A DNA stretch of 58,451 nt, taken from contig BFEA01000361.1 in NCBI GenBank assembly GCA_003427395.1, positions 1,221,750-1,280,200 on the forward strand, written 5' to 3'. The DNA comes from Chara braunii (taxonomy: Eukaryota > Streptophyta > Charophyceae > Charales > Characeae). The notes under the pieces were generated by a model. It was not told the DNA's origin. It saw only the letters and a program-made list of their open reading frames with translations, and searched no databases. The translations under genes were made by a program, and so were the position numbers. Shown in pieces: positions 43,786-52,847 of this stretch (within the stretch, counting starts at the first letter, position 1; the number at the start of each line of letters is the position of its first letter).

Positions 43786-44450
43786 TCAGTGCGAATACCC
43801 TTACAAGGGTCTCCGCCCTGTTTTAAATGACAGAGAATAAGTTTTGACTTGAAATTTGAGTACACCCCACGAGTTGCAGTTGTATTCTCTTTTACGTTGA
43901 TTGAATGTTTAATTGAAAGTAGAGAGTGCGTGGGTGCGCAGTTTTGAGGCGCGTGATGTTCCTTATCAATGTTATAGAGCCTGCGCATGACCGCGGGGTC
44001 ATACTCGGATGGCGGTCGGGATCTCGACCGCAGGCCATGGCCCCAGCGGTTGGGCGCGACCGAGAATTTCACATATTAAAAAAAATAAATTAATGGACCA
44101 AAAGTAAAATAAAAAATATGGGGTTGTAGGGTTTGAAAATCCCTACAACCGTAAATTTTTTGTTTTGAATTAAGCAGTTTTTTTGTATTAAAAAATAAAT
44201 AAATGAAAAAAACAGTACAAAAGAAACAAAATTAAAAAGAGAGATTTTTTATTATTATTATTATTTTTTTGTATACATGTGTGTGTGTGTGTGTCTGAAA
44301 CTAAGACTAAGTGGTCCTTTCCGTTGATGTGACCATGGTGCATGTGTGTCCATGCGGAGGACATCTTTGACGAAGGTGTGGCCTTGAAGTGTTTCAGTAT
44401 GCCGACACGTCGCACTACACCCTTTTATATAGGTTTCCGCAACTGCAAGA
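43786..44450. other. Intergenic, no gene seen
   Basis: Starts at the break of the element. AT-rich after 44075, with a 10-bp perfect hairpin at 44123-44151 and an ATT/TG simple tract at 44250-44295. Confidence 0.5.
44123..44151. other. Perfect 10-bp hairpin
   Basis: GGTTGTAGGG, 9-nt loop, CCCTACAACC. Confidence 0.6.
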
Positions 44451-44454
44451 ACCA

Positions 44455-44530
44455 GCCTTGGGCTTAGTACATTTGGTTATGACATTGGATTTTCAAGCAG
44501 CGAGTTCAAGGATTAAGGCCAGCTGCTGAT
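44455..44530 (+). mobile_element. tRNA-derived SINE head
   Basis: A box-like GGCTTAGTACATTTGGTTAT and B box-like GAGTTCAAGGATT about 45 bases apart. The body may extend into the T-rich tract near 44680. Confidence 0.45.
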
Positions 44531-44787
44531 AGCAAGGGAGTGATGGAGCGTTTGAAAAAACCGAGGGGTTGAGGGTTTGCCAGAACCATCCCCCTCAGTT
44601 TTGTACCGGTCCTGATCGTGGACCCAATCGGTGGGATTGACGAGGCGTTAGAGGTCTCTCCCCCTCTCCCTTTTCTCAGTTTTATTATTTTTATTTATTT
44701 TATTTTATTTTTATTAGTTTCTAACTTTTCAATTTTTGTCCTGTCTTCTTTAAACCCGGCACCGGTTTGGTAACCGGTGTTGAAACC

Positions 44788-44860
44788 AACTGGCCTAGCT
44801 CAGTTCGTACACCCCCAAACTGTTGAAATACAGACCAGGGTTCAAACGCAGCTAGAACCG
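44788..44860 (+). mobile_element. tRNA-derived SINE head
   Basis: A box TGGCCTAGCTCAGTTCGTA and B box GGGTTCAAACGC at tRNA-like spacing. It is a different sequence from the preceding SINE head. Confidence 0.5.
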
Positions 44861-45850
44861 GACGAATAAAATAATTCTGAGTTGCCCGCGGCAGGCCAAT
44901 TCAATATAAGACATCTTCGTGGATGATTTAACCCCCTTCCCCCACATACCCTCGCCCTGCCATACAACCTTCCATTCGAAGGACAACGGAGAGGCGAATT
45001 ACGACTGGAGGCGTCAACAAGCACAGAGGAATCAATGCAAGGGATGAGTTCCAAAATTGGTTGGCTACTTCGCTACCACCTATGCCCATCTACCTCGTCC
45101 CCCGCTCACTGGTGCTCTGATCACCTCCCTACGGTCTCCACCCAGATGGAACGCTTGATCATTATAGCTGTATTTCGGGCAACTTTCTGTCCCTATACAG
45201 CGATTATGGCCGGATGTTATATTCGGGTGGAGACGAACAGTTGGTGCAGGAGACCTCCCTTTCTATCCGGTTCCCCAAATCATCCCCAAATCTTGACGGA
45301 TGAATAAGGGATTAATTGTCAGCTCCGCGCCTGTCAGGCCCTTCACGTCACTACAACCACCAAACATTGGAGTTTTCTTGTACACTTCTTTACAAAACCC
45401 TCCCAAACCCTAATGGTCACTCAACTCCTCGATTTCTTGAAAAGGATAGAGAATTCAGTGAGTAATGTGCTTTTTTGCTGTCAGTCCTAAGAAGAATCCC
45501 AAGGAGATTGTAAAACAAAGAATAAATAAAAAAATCCAAGAGTACCATATATATATATATAAATAAAAAAATCCAAGAGTACCATATATATATATGATGA
45601 GTCGGTGAAACTCCGACGAAACAGTTTGTCACAGCCCCTCATTTGTTGTCCTCTTCTCCCTCTCTGCCTACGGTTTACCGGGCAGTTCTATTTGACGATA
45701 TATATAGAATCATTATAGATAGGTTCCAAGACCTGTTTCAAGATGTCAGGGGGGAAAAAAACAACATAAAGATAATATTGTTTACAGCGTGGACGTGGGG
45801 AAACCCTAAGGTAGCCAAAGCAATGGGACTTAGTGCACCCACGCACGCAC

Positions 45851-45914
<64 letters not shown>

Positions 45915-47262
45915 CTGAATGGCAAAATTGGAACATGTATCAGATTGCGGCCGCTATCTATATCGTAGTTAAAATGAAAATTTTAAATTTATTTAATATT
46001 TTTCCTGGAAAGGTCACAACAAAACCTACTTGGCCAACACATGGCTGAGTGGCAGAAATGGAAAATGTGTTGAATCCGCATGGCAGTTATTTCGCGGTCG
46101 TAATTTTTTTTTTTTTTTTTTTTTCCTGATATTACTCCTGGATAGATCACGACCTAATCTACATATTCTCAAATTTTCAGATTTTTTCTGAAAATTCTTC
46201 TGAGCAGAAAAAATTTGACAAAGTTGCCTCTTGCAAATTGCGGGACTGAACCCGCTGGTACCCCTTTCGTGTAGGGGCCTAGTGGAAAGCAACGTCCATG
46301 CGCGTCCACACCAGACCCTGCCTCAAAGCCTGGGCCTGAGGGCATTGGCAAACGGGTTTTCTCTTTAGCCCCTTTTGCAGTTCACATGCAAGGGAGGACC
46401 GTTCCTCCCAACTTTGCTATCGCACCGGTTTTATGCGTAATAGCTGTAGGTAGTCCATAAAAACGCGGCGGACCAGTCCCCCAACAACTTCCACCCTCTT
46501 AGAACCCACTTGCGCGCTGGTCCCCAGCCGCTGAAAACGTGCCACTTGACACGAACGCCGAAGCCTACCATACTGCAGCCTTAGGGCTGCGAATTCCAAG
46601 AGAGAGAGATGCACAAAAAAGTTCCAATAAATTCCAACCACACTTTCAAAATTAAAGTACCATGTAGAGTAACCCCAACGCATTACTTTGCAAAATTAAA
46701 ACTTTCCGTGCGCAGACGCATGCTCGCCCGCCCAGATGCACAGCACCCCCAGACAGCATCCTCAGCAACCCCAGCGTAACAAAAAAAAGGAAAAATCAAA
46801 ACATCGCGGAGATTCGGAGAATAATATGTTGTGTAGAATTCCAATGCAAAGTTGCAAACGGCTTTTCATTTTTTTGGAAAGAAGTGCACAAATTTCTTTT
46901 TTCTTGGAAGCAGTCAATTTACAGCAACGGTCTCACCCCACCTTGAACGGGAAGGTGGTCACAGCAACGAGTCCTGGAACGAAAAGATCAGCAGTACAAT
47001 TGCAAAATCCCCACGAAAAAGAAGAAGAGGAATAGAGATTATAGCAAAACAAAAAAAACAAGAGTAGATATCCAAGTGCAGTAGAGTAGAATAGCAAGGC
47101 CTATTGCCATGTGCAAATGCGTTACAACAAAGTCATCAGTACACCTGCACCGACATAGTCACAGCTCTAAATGCACGCGTTACCCAATGTAAATTTCGGC
47201 TAGCTGCACACCAGCACTTGTCAATGGGCAGGTCGCTAACCATAACAAATTTGAAAATAGCC

Positions 47263-47266
<4 letters not shown>
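44861..47266. other. Intergenic with small duplications, no gene seen
   Basis: A 35-bp block (AAATAAAAAAATCCAAGAG then TACCATATATATATA) is duplicated at 45525-45597. AAACCCTAA at 45405 is a telobox-like motif. A GA run lies at 45850-45912. A diverged duplication (GGCTGAATGGCAAAATTGGA vs GGCTGAGTGGCAGAAATGGA) spans 45912-46170. No protein family recognised. Confidence 0.5.
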
Positions 47267-47333
<67 letters not shown>

Positions 47334-47393
47334 NNNNNNNNNNNNNNNNNNNNNNNNNNNNNNNNNNNNNNNNNNNNNNNNNNNNNNNNNNNN

Positions 47394-47482
<89 letters not shown>
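47267..47482. repeat. TG/GA compound microsatellite with 60-base gap
   Basis: TG run to 47333, N at 47334-47393, more TG, then GA to about 47482. The real length is unknown. The ALG6 3' side lies just beyond. Confidence 0.95.
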
Positions 47483-47485
<3 letters not shown>

Positions 47486-47711
47486 CAGATGCACTGATCT
47501 TTTTTTCTTCTCATGTGCTATGCAGCGAGGGCCGATGTCTCGCAGAGGATAGGACAGGCTTTTTCTCTTATCACGACAGATGCACACGTTTTGCGCTTGT
47601 CAAAGAGGCAGAGAAGAAAGAGAGAGATGTGAAGTAAGGAGGGCGGAGACAGAAGCAATAGACGAGAACACGAGGCGGAAGAAAATGGGGGATGCACGGG
47701 GAAGAGAGGAT

Positions 47712-49451
47712 TCACTCTCGTTTCCCCTTGTGGGGATTTGCCCGGCTCGTGGCTTGCTGTTTGCCCGGTTGCTGTGAGTACCGAGGCTCAACCCGCTCAA
47801 CTTTCTCTGCACACTCACGTCTGCCACCGCCATCATCTGCTGGCTCAAGGCACTGAACGAAGTTAGAGAACAAGGCGATGAAGACAAAGTGCAAGAAAGC
47901 GTACGCTGTCATCAGCGCCTGGTGTATGTATGGATATCTTTGCGGAGCTGGAATCCATGCCGCACTCAGATGCAGAAGAATTGCGCCACATACAGACAGT
48001 GTCGAAAGCCATGCTTCCACTCTTGTTGCCGACGCAACAAGAAAATGAAACACAAGTTTCCAGCTCCTCAGACTTGACTTCAAGGAGCACAAGTTCCATG
48101 AGGAGGAAGTGGATGAGGAGGAGGTGGGTGAGGCAGAGGATGCAGGAGGCGAGGCTGGCTTGGTGGAGAGAGACAAGAACAAAGTTAGTGTGGCGAAATA
48201 GGCCAGACTGAGACCGTCTCGGCGCAACAAGGGGTACATACTGAATGCCGCCATAGCTGCGAGCCAGCGGAACATTGCCGGATGCTCGAGAGCAAGGAGA
48301 GAGGCCGGCAGCAGTGGCAGCAGGATAGACTTTTCGTGCACTTGGAAGGAGAAGAAGAAAAACCCTAGTGAGGAGTTGAGCATCGCGTACACGAGTCCTC
48401 GTTTGCTGGGAAAGAGTATTTGCTGCAGCATAGATGGAAGCACGGCTAGGATCGTGGTGATGGCACAAAGTCGAGCAAGAGCCGGGATGACGAAGAGAGT
48501 TTTCCACTTGATGAGGAGAGAGGAGGTGCACCAGAAATTGGCCACGTGGTCTTCGTAGAGCCCTCTTGAGAAGGGCGCCAGCCTCGACAACACCTGCAAA
48601 GACAGCTCTTTGGAGGTCAGGAATGGCGCCCAGCAGATGCCAAATGTGCCGACCACTGCAAGGCCGAGCTTTATGACCTCTAACACTGGGCGATCGCGAC
48701 TTAGGCATCGACCTAACAAGTGCCCAAAGAACGCCGGCGCGAAGTACAAACTCATTTGCTTGTGGTTCAAGGCAAGGCAGAAACACACACTACCCCATAC
48801 CTCCCTTCCACATACGATAAGTGCGGCTGCCATAACCGAAAACCCCAAGCTAATACAGTTGTACTGGAAGTGCCCGTGATCGATCAACAGGAGCGCTGGT
48901 TGGAGCAGAGCCATTGCGATGGCCCACAACCTCTCCTTCTTGCTCCTATGTCTGTAGTACACTGACACGAAGGCCACGACGGCAGGAAAGAATATCAGAA
49001 TGTCTGATGCAACCACACTCCATCTCAACAGCAACTTGCTCTTGGCGGACTCGTAGCCACGCGACGAGACGAGGTCAAGGGCTCGAGGATCGAAGTAGGC
49101 GATCACTTTACCATGGACCCAGCTCTGGTACGCCGTCAGTGGGGGATAATCGAGGCCCCAATGACTGAGATCGTTGGTGGAACTGTTAGTGTACCATTCC
49201 TTGATGGGTGTGTGAAGAGTGATTTCCATCCAATGCCTCTGCGCCTCGTAGTCCCCGTACTTCGGAGGAGTATTCTGCCCTGAGTAAGGATGCAATCCCA
49301 CAAGGAAACGCACCAGCAGGCAAAAGGCCAAGACAAGGCACATATTAGGTGCAGGTTCCCCCATATTGTTGTCTGGTTGTTGCAAAGGCGTATCCACCCT
49401 TACAGCTTTCAGAGGCCAAATGATCAGGTCTGGGATCAAAACACCACACAA
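47712..49451 (-). CDS. ALG6: ALG6, dolichyl-P-Glc:Man9GlcNAc2-PP-dolichol alpha-1,3-glucosyltransferase
   Basis: A 579-codon uninterrupted frame. This ER membrane GT-C enzyme adds the first glucose to the lipid-linked N-glycan precursor. Diagnostic segments: VGLHPYSGQNTPPKYGDYEA with the conserved acidic residue in the first luminal loop (about 67), QRHWMEIT, EWYTNSSTNDLSHWGLDYPP, DHGHFQYN (about 191), LALNHKQMSLYFAPAFF, SRLAPFSRGLYEDHVANFWC and FFSFQVHEKSILLPLLP. Multiple hydrophobic segments occur throughout. The second Met (NNMGEPAP, about residue 30), just before the first membrane segment, may be the true start. A Ser/Pro-rich loop near residue 430 and a hydrophilic tail make it longer than usual. 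No intron; unusual for plant ALG6. Confidence 0.95.
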   Translation of the reverse strand: MCGVLIPDLIIWPLKAVRVDTPLQQPDNNMGEPAPNMCLVLAFCLLVRFLVGLHPYSGQNTPPKYGDYEAQRHWMEITLHTPIKEWYTNSSTNDLSHWGLDYPPLTAYQSWVHGKVIAYFDPRALDLVSSRGYESAKSKLLLRWSVVASDILIFFPAVVAFVSVYYRHRSKKERLWAIAMALLQPALLLIDHGHFQYNCISLGFSVMAAALIVCGREVWGSVCFCLALNHKQMSLYFAPAFFGHLLGRCLSRDRPVLEVIKLGLAVVGTFGICWAPFLTSKELSLQVLSRLAPFSRGLYEDHVANFWCTSSLLIKWKTLFVIPALARLCAITTILAVLPSMLQQILFPSKRGLVYAMLNSSLGFFFFSFQVHEKSILLPLLPASLLALEHPAMFRWLAAMAAFSMYPLLRRDGLSLAYFATLTLFLSLSTKPASPPASSASPTSSSSTSSSWNLCSLKSSLRSWKLVFHFLVASATRVEAWLSTLSVCGAILLHLSAAWIPAPQRYPYIHQALMTAYAFLHFVFIALFSNFVQCLEPADDGGGRRECAEKVERVEPRYSQQPGKQQATSRANPHKGKRE

Positions 49452-49454
49452 GCC

Positions 49455-49945
49455 ACGTAGGTGCTAATTATGCCTGCTGTTCGTCGGCTGGCGCCGTCCC
49501 TGGCAGCGGACATCTCCATCTCTCATTTCTCAATCACAAGAAATGCAGATAAACTCCAAAAAGCATCCTGAGGTTCGAATATGAGCCTCGTAATCTCCGC
49601 TATGTGCTGGAACACCTCGGAAGGTACGAAGTACGAAGTCCTTCTTCGATTAGATTTCTAAGCGAATGCCATACATTGGGACAAGTAGGTTATCAGCAGG
49701 AAACCACAAAAAAGTACGGCCCCGCCAAAGAATTATTGTCGTCCAGTCATGCTCTCTCTCCCAGGTTCTCTGGAACACCCTGCATTGACACACACCACAC
49801 ACGGAACATAGGCGCTAATTACACCTGCTCCTCTTCGGCCCGCCCATCCCTGGCAACAGACATCTGCGCCGGAGAAGAACTATTGTCGTCGCGTCATGCT
49901 CTCTCTCTCTCTCTCAGAGGTTCTTGGGGACACTCGGCAATGACT
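49455..49945. repeat. Interspersed duplicated blocks upstream of ALG6
   Basis: A GTAGGTGCTAATTATGCCTG-like block recurs near 49458 and 49811, each followed by CCCTGGCARCRGACATCT. A second block (TATTGTCGTC, GTCATGCTCTCTCTC, AGGTTCT) recurs near 49735 and 49880. Together they form about two copies of a ~280-350-bp unit in the presumed ALG6 promoter region. Confidence 0.65.
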
Positions 49946-50119
49946 CCCGCGAGCTTGCGCTCTCTCCGTCCTACCAAAATTTCATCCAGCAGGTCTCGAT
50001 TTCGAATCTGCAGGGCTGAAATTGCATTCAGTAAGTCTTGAATACAGTCCGCAGGGCGCCAAGGATGATGTGCATGTTTGCCGCCATCGCCAGTGAATGC
50101 CAGCAGCATGTCGTTAGCT

Positions 50120-50620
50120 ATGAGACAAACCATGCGTGGCCGGGGAGAGTGGGAGTTCAACTACCCTACTCTTGGCTTTGCCGGGCATGGGTTCTCCCCT
50201 TTAAACCCCCCTTTAAGCCCCTCTTATACCTCTCTCCTTCCCCCCCTCTGCAAAGGCAACCCCAGTTAAACCCCTTTGAGACACACCATGCGTGGCCGGG
50301 GAGAGTGGGAGTTCCAAGTACCCTTTAAGCCCCTTTTATACCTCTTTCCTTCCCCGCCTGCAAATTAAGGCAACCCCCCTTAAACCCCTTTGAGACACGC
50401 CATGAATGGCCGGGGAGAGTGGGAGTTCAAGCACCCTACTTTTGGCTTTGCCGGGCATGGGTGCTCACCAATGCAAAGAGCTGTTGGCTGAGGGTCACTT
50501 CAAAGATCCTTCTTGAATCGACGATAACAAAGGAAAACCAAAAATCAAATTATTGCAACCCCTCTTAAACCCCTTTAAACCCCTTTAAGCCCCTTTTATA
50601 CCCCCTCCTTCCTTCCCCCC
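50120..50620. repeat. Tandem ~120-150-bp repeats with CCCCTTTAAA tracts
   Basis: GTGGCCGGGGAGAGTGGGAG (or ATGGCC) recurs near 50135, 50292 and 50408, followed by TGGCTTTGCCGGGCATGGG in two copies. TTTAAACCCC and CTTTTATACC units fill the spacers. Resembles telomere motif superficially but is not TTTAGGG. Confidence 0.75.
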
Positions 50621-50896
50621 CAAGCGGACAAGACTGAAAAACAAAAAGGAGCCGGATTCGGGCTGCTTTCGTTGGGTGCAGAAAATCTCCACCAGCGAGA
50701 AAAAGTGAAAAAAAAAAAAAAAAGTCCCTGTGATTTTTCACATGCCCAGGGTACCCGCGAGCGGCCACACGGCCAGACGCTCCTCGTAACCCAGATTTTA
50801 TTATTGTTATTTAACACATTTTATTCTTTTTTTAGTCTTTTTTTAGTCTTTTTTTTTTAACACATTTTATTCTATATTATTTCACTTTAGAAAAAA

Positions 50897-51153
50897 TTAA
50901 TGTGGAGGTATAAATGATTTCCATAACACCTCCAAATCAACATTTCCACCACTCAAAACCACCCCCACTCTTTTTGCTCCTGCCCATGCAGAAGAGGGGG
51001 CTGTGAATTGAGGAGACAAGACCGCGGCCAGGCTGACAGCACCACTTGGCTCAGCTACGACTTTCAACTGCTGGTAACAAATCTTCATGGCTGATACAAT
51101 CTCCTCCTCATCCACAGTAATCACACCATCGACCAAGTCGCGCACAATAGGCC
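50897..51153 (-). CDS. SRR: Serine racemase, last exon only
   Basis: The exon begins after the acceptor GTGTGCGCAG and reads PIVRDLVDGVITVDEEEIVS, then QLKVVAEPSGAVSLAAVLSP and KRVGVVLSGGNVDLEVLWKS, ending in FIPPH and TAA. EPSGA and the LSGGN segment are the C-terminal signature of fold-type II PLP enzymes; the sequence best fits plant serine racemase rather than longer threonine deaminases with a regulatory domain. The enzyme interconverts or dehydrates serine in the cytosol. Upstream exons are not found; the intron leads into a microsatellite and the adapter at 51553. Confidence 0.85.
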
Positions 51154-51270
51154 TGCGCACACACATATGCACACAGACAGGAGACACTGTGAAATTGATA
51201 CTCCTCCCCCTGCCCACACACATGCACACAAACAAGAGAGACTATGAAATTGATACCCACCTGCTCATGC
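51150..51270. repeat. Short duplicated block in serine racemase intron
   Basis: CACACACATGCACACA, GAGAC and TGTGAAATTGATAC (or TATGAAATTGATAC) occur twice about 66 bases apart. Confidence 0.6.
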
Positions 51271-51357
51271 AACAGTTCAAATTTCCAAAGACACAAGAAG
51301 TAGCACTGGGGAAACCGTCGTCTCAGTTCTTAAACCACCACCCCTCTACTGAATCTA

Positions 51358-51360
<3 letters not shown>

Positions 51361-51447
<87 letters not shown>

Positions 51448-51454
51448 TTTTTCT

Positions 51455-51545
<91 letters not shown>
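51361..51545. repeat. TC dinucleotide microsatellite
   Basis: About 185 bases of TC with one CCCTTTTTTCTCCCC interruption at 51442-51458. Confidence 0.95.
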
Positions 51546-51552
<7 letters not shown>

Positions 51553-51590
51553 CTGTCTCTTATACACATCTAGATGTGTATAAGAGACAG
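51553..51590. other. Nextera mate-pair junction adapter (sequencing artefact)
   Basis: CTGTCTCTTATACACATCT (51553-51571) is immediately followed by its reverse complement AGATGTGTATAAGAGACAG (51572-51590). These are two inverted Tn5 mosaic ends, the exact structure of the Nextera mate-pair circularisation junction. It lies between a TC run and a GA run. It is not genomic DNA. Confidence 0.97.
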
Positions 51591-51995
51591 CACTGAGAGA
51601 GAGATGCAGTGCGAGAGAGAGAGAGAGAGAGGAAAGGAAGAATACTGCTGGAGGGATATTTTGAACGACGCGTCTACTGTGTGGAACAGAATTGAACGCT
51701 TGCTTCCAGTAAGACGATGAAAATTATGAAATGTGATAAAAATGATAAAAATGATAAAAATCTTTTTTTTTTTTTTTTTTGACAAAAAAATGATAAAAAT
51801 CTGATGATGTGTGTAGCATGTCGATTGATGAAATTAAAATTACAAATCGATCATGGTGGTCAGAATGAAGGAGCAGAAGCCGAAAAAATCACTCACCCGA
51901 AGACCACTTACTGCTCAACGATTTTAATCAAATGATTCAAATCCATTTTTTGATCAATTCATTCATCCATCATCTTGACGAGCGGACGAAGGCTA
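51591..51995. other. Intergenic, no gene seen
   Basis: GA-rich start, then AT-rich. AATGATAAAAATCT occurs on both sides of a T18-GAC insertion (51750-51763, 51789-51802). Confidence 0.5.
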
Positions 51996-52100
51996 CCGTC
52001 TTCCCCCGAACATAACGCACCTTAAAAATGAATGTATACAAGCTATATTTCCAGCCATATACAGCCAAAATAAGGGTGCGTTGTGTTCGGGGGAAGACGG
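51996..52100. mobile_element. 105-bp MITE with TA target duplication
   Basis: Terminal inverted repeats of about 30 bp start CCGTCTTCCCCCGAACA and end TGTTCGGGGGAAGACGG, flanked by TA (51994-51995, 52101-52102). The arms match nearly perfectly, differing in about two bases. TA duplication points to the Tc1/mariner (Stowaway-like) class. It has no coding capacity. Confidence 0.8.
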
Positions 52101-52363
52101 TAGACTGAGAGAGGATTGGTTGCGGGATTGACAAACATCATGACTTCGATTAAAAATCGCTCATGGTGAACTCAACTACAGGTCGCTCTATCTTAAGATA
52201 TATTTAAGGCCGAAGTTGGATGTCTCTGACCGCAACTACGTCCACAAACAAATTACGTAAAAAGGTCCTGCTGTGAGAAAGCCGCCAGCTACGATCATCA
52301 ATTCTGCAGCATTTGATTACGACGCAGAGCTCATGACCATTTGGCGTTGTCAGTGAATATATC

Positions 52364-52378
52364 TTTCTAGCCCATGAT

Positions 52379-52409
<31 letters not shown>

Positions 52410-52510
52410 CTAGCCCATGATCTTTCCGCAGCCAAACAGCCAAACGGAATCGAACCGGTGATCTCGGCTTTAACAGCCAGATAGATAGATGCCTTTACCC
52501 CTGCAGCGGT
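52364..52510 (-). mobile_element. tRNA-derived SINE plus poly(A) insertion with duplicated flanks
   Basis: On the - strand the head has TGCAGGGGTAAAGGC (A box-like) and a perfect B box GGTTCGATTCC (about 52455-52445), and ends AGATCATGGGCTAG before a long A-run. The same 17-bp sequence, TTTCTAGCCCATGATCT on +, flanks the T-run on both sides (52364-52380, 52407-52423). Either a poly(A)-only insertion duplicated the site, or two SINE tails lie in tandem. Confidence 0.6.
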
Positions 52511-52530
52511 GACCCGGTGTTCAAAACTGA

Positions 52531-52847
52531 AGCCATACCGGTCGTGGCATTCCGGCAACTGGAGCCATACCGGTCGTGGCATTCGGGCAACTGAAGCCAT
52601 ACCTGTCGTCGCATTCCAGCAAAATTAAGCCATACCGGTCGTGGCGTTCCGGCAACTGAAGCCGTACCGGTCGTGGCATTCGGGCAACTGAAGCCATACC
52701 GGTCGTGGCATTCCGGCAAAATTAAGCCATACCGGTCGTGGCGTTCCGGCAACTGACGGCATACCGGTCGTAGCGTTCCGGCAACTGACGGCATACCGGT
52801 CGTGGCATTCCGGCAACTGACGGCATACCGGTCGTGGCATTCCGCCA
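52531..52847. repeat. 32/33-bp minisatellite, ten units, with three-unit higher-order repeat
   Basis: Units start at 52531, 52563, 52595, 52628, 52660, 52692, 52725, 52757, 52789 and 52821, with consensus AGCCATACCGGTCGTGGCAT then TCCGGCAACTGA. Units 2-4 and 5-7 share private variants in the same order (CATTCGGG, AAAATTA ending, GCGTTCC), a 97-bp higher-order duplication. Last unit partial. Confidence 0.9.

Noticed and set aside
46200-46300. tRNA-like fold on the - strand (GTTGC...GCAAC ends, CCCCT hairpin, GCGGGTTCAGTCCCGC arm)
   Set aside because: No D-arm, a 6-nt T-loop and a long unpaired 3' part; not a functional tRNA and too weak to call a SINE.
50220-50620. Interstitial telomere repeats
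   Set aside because: The CCCCTTTAAA units do not match TTTAGGG and occur within a longer tandem repeat.
52531-52847. CRISPR-like regular repeats
   Set aside because: Units are contiguous with no unique spacers; a eukaryotic minisatellite.
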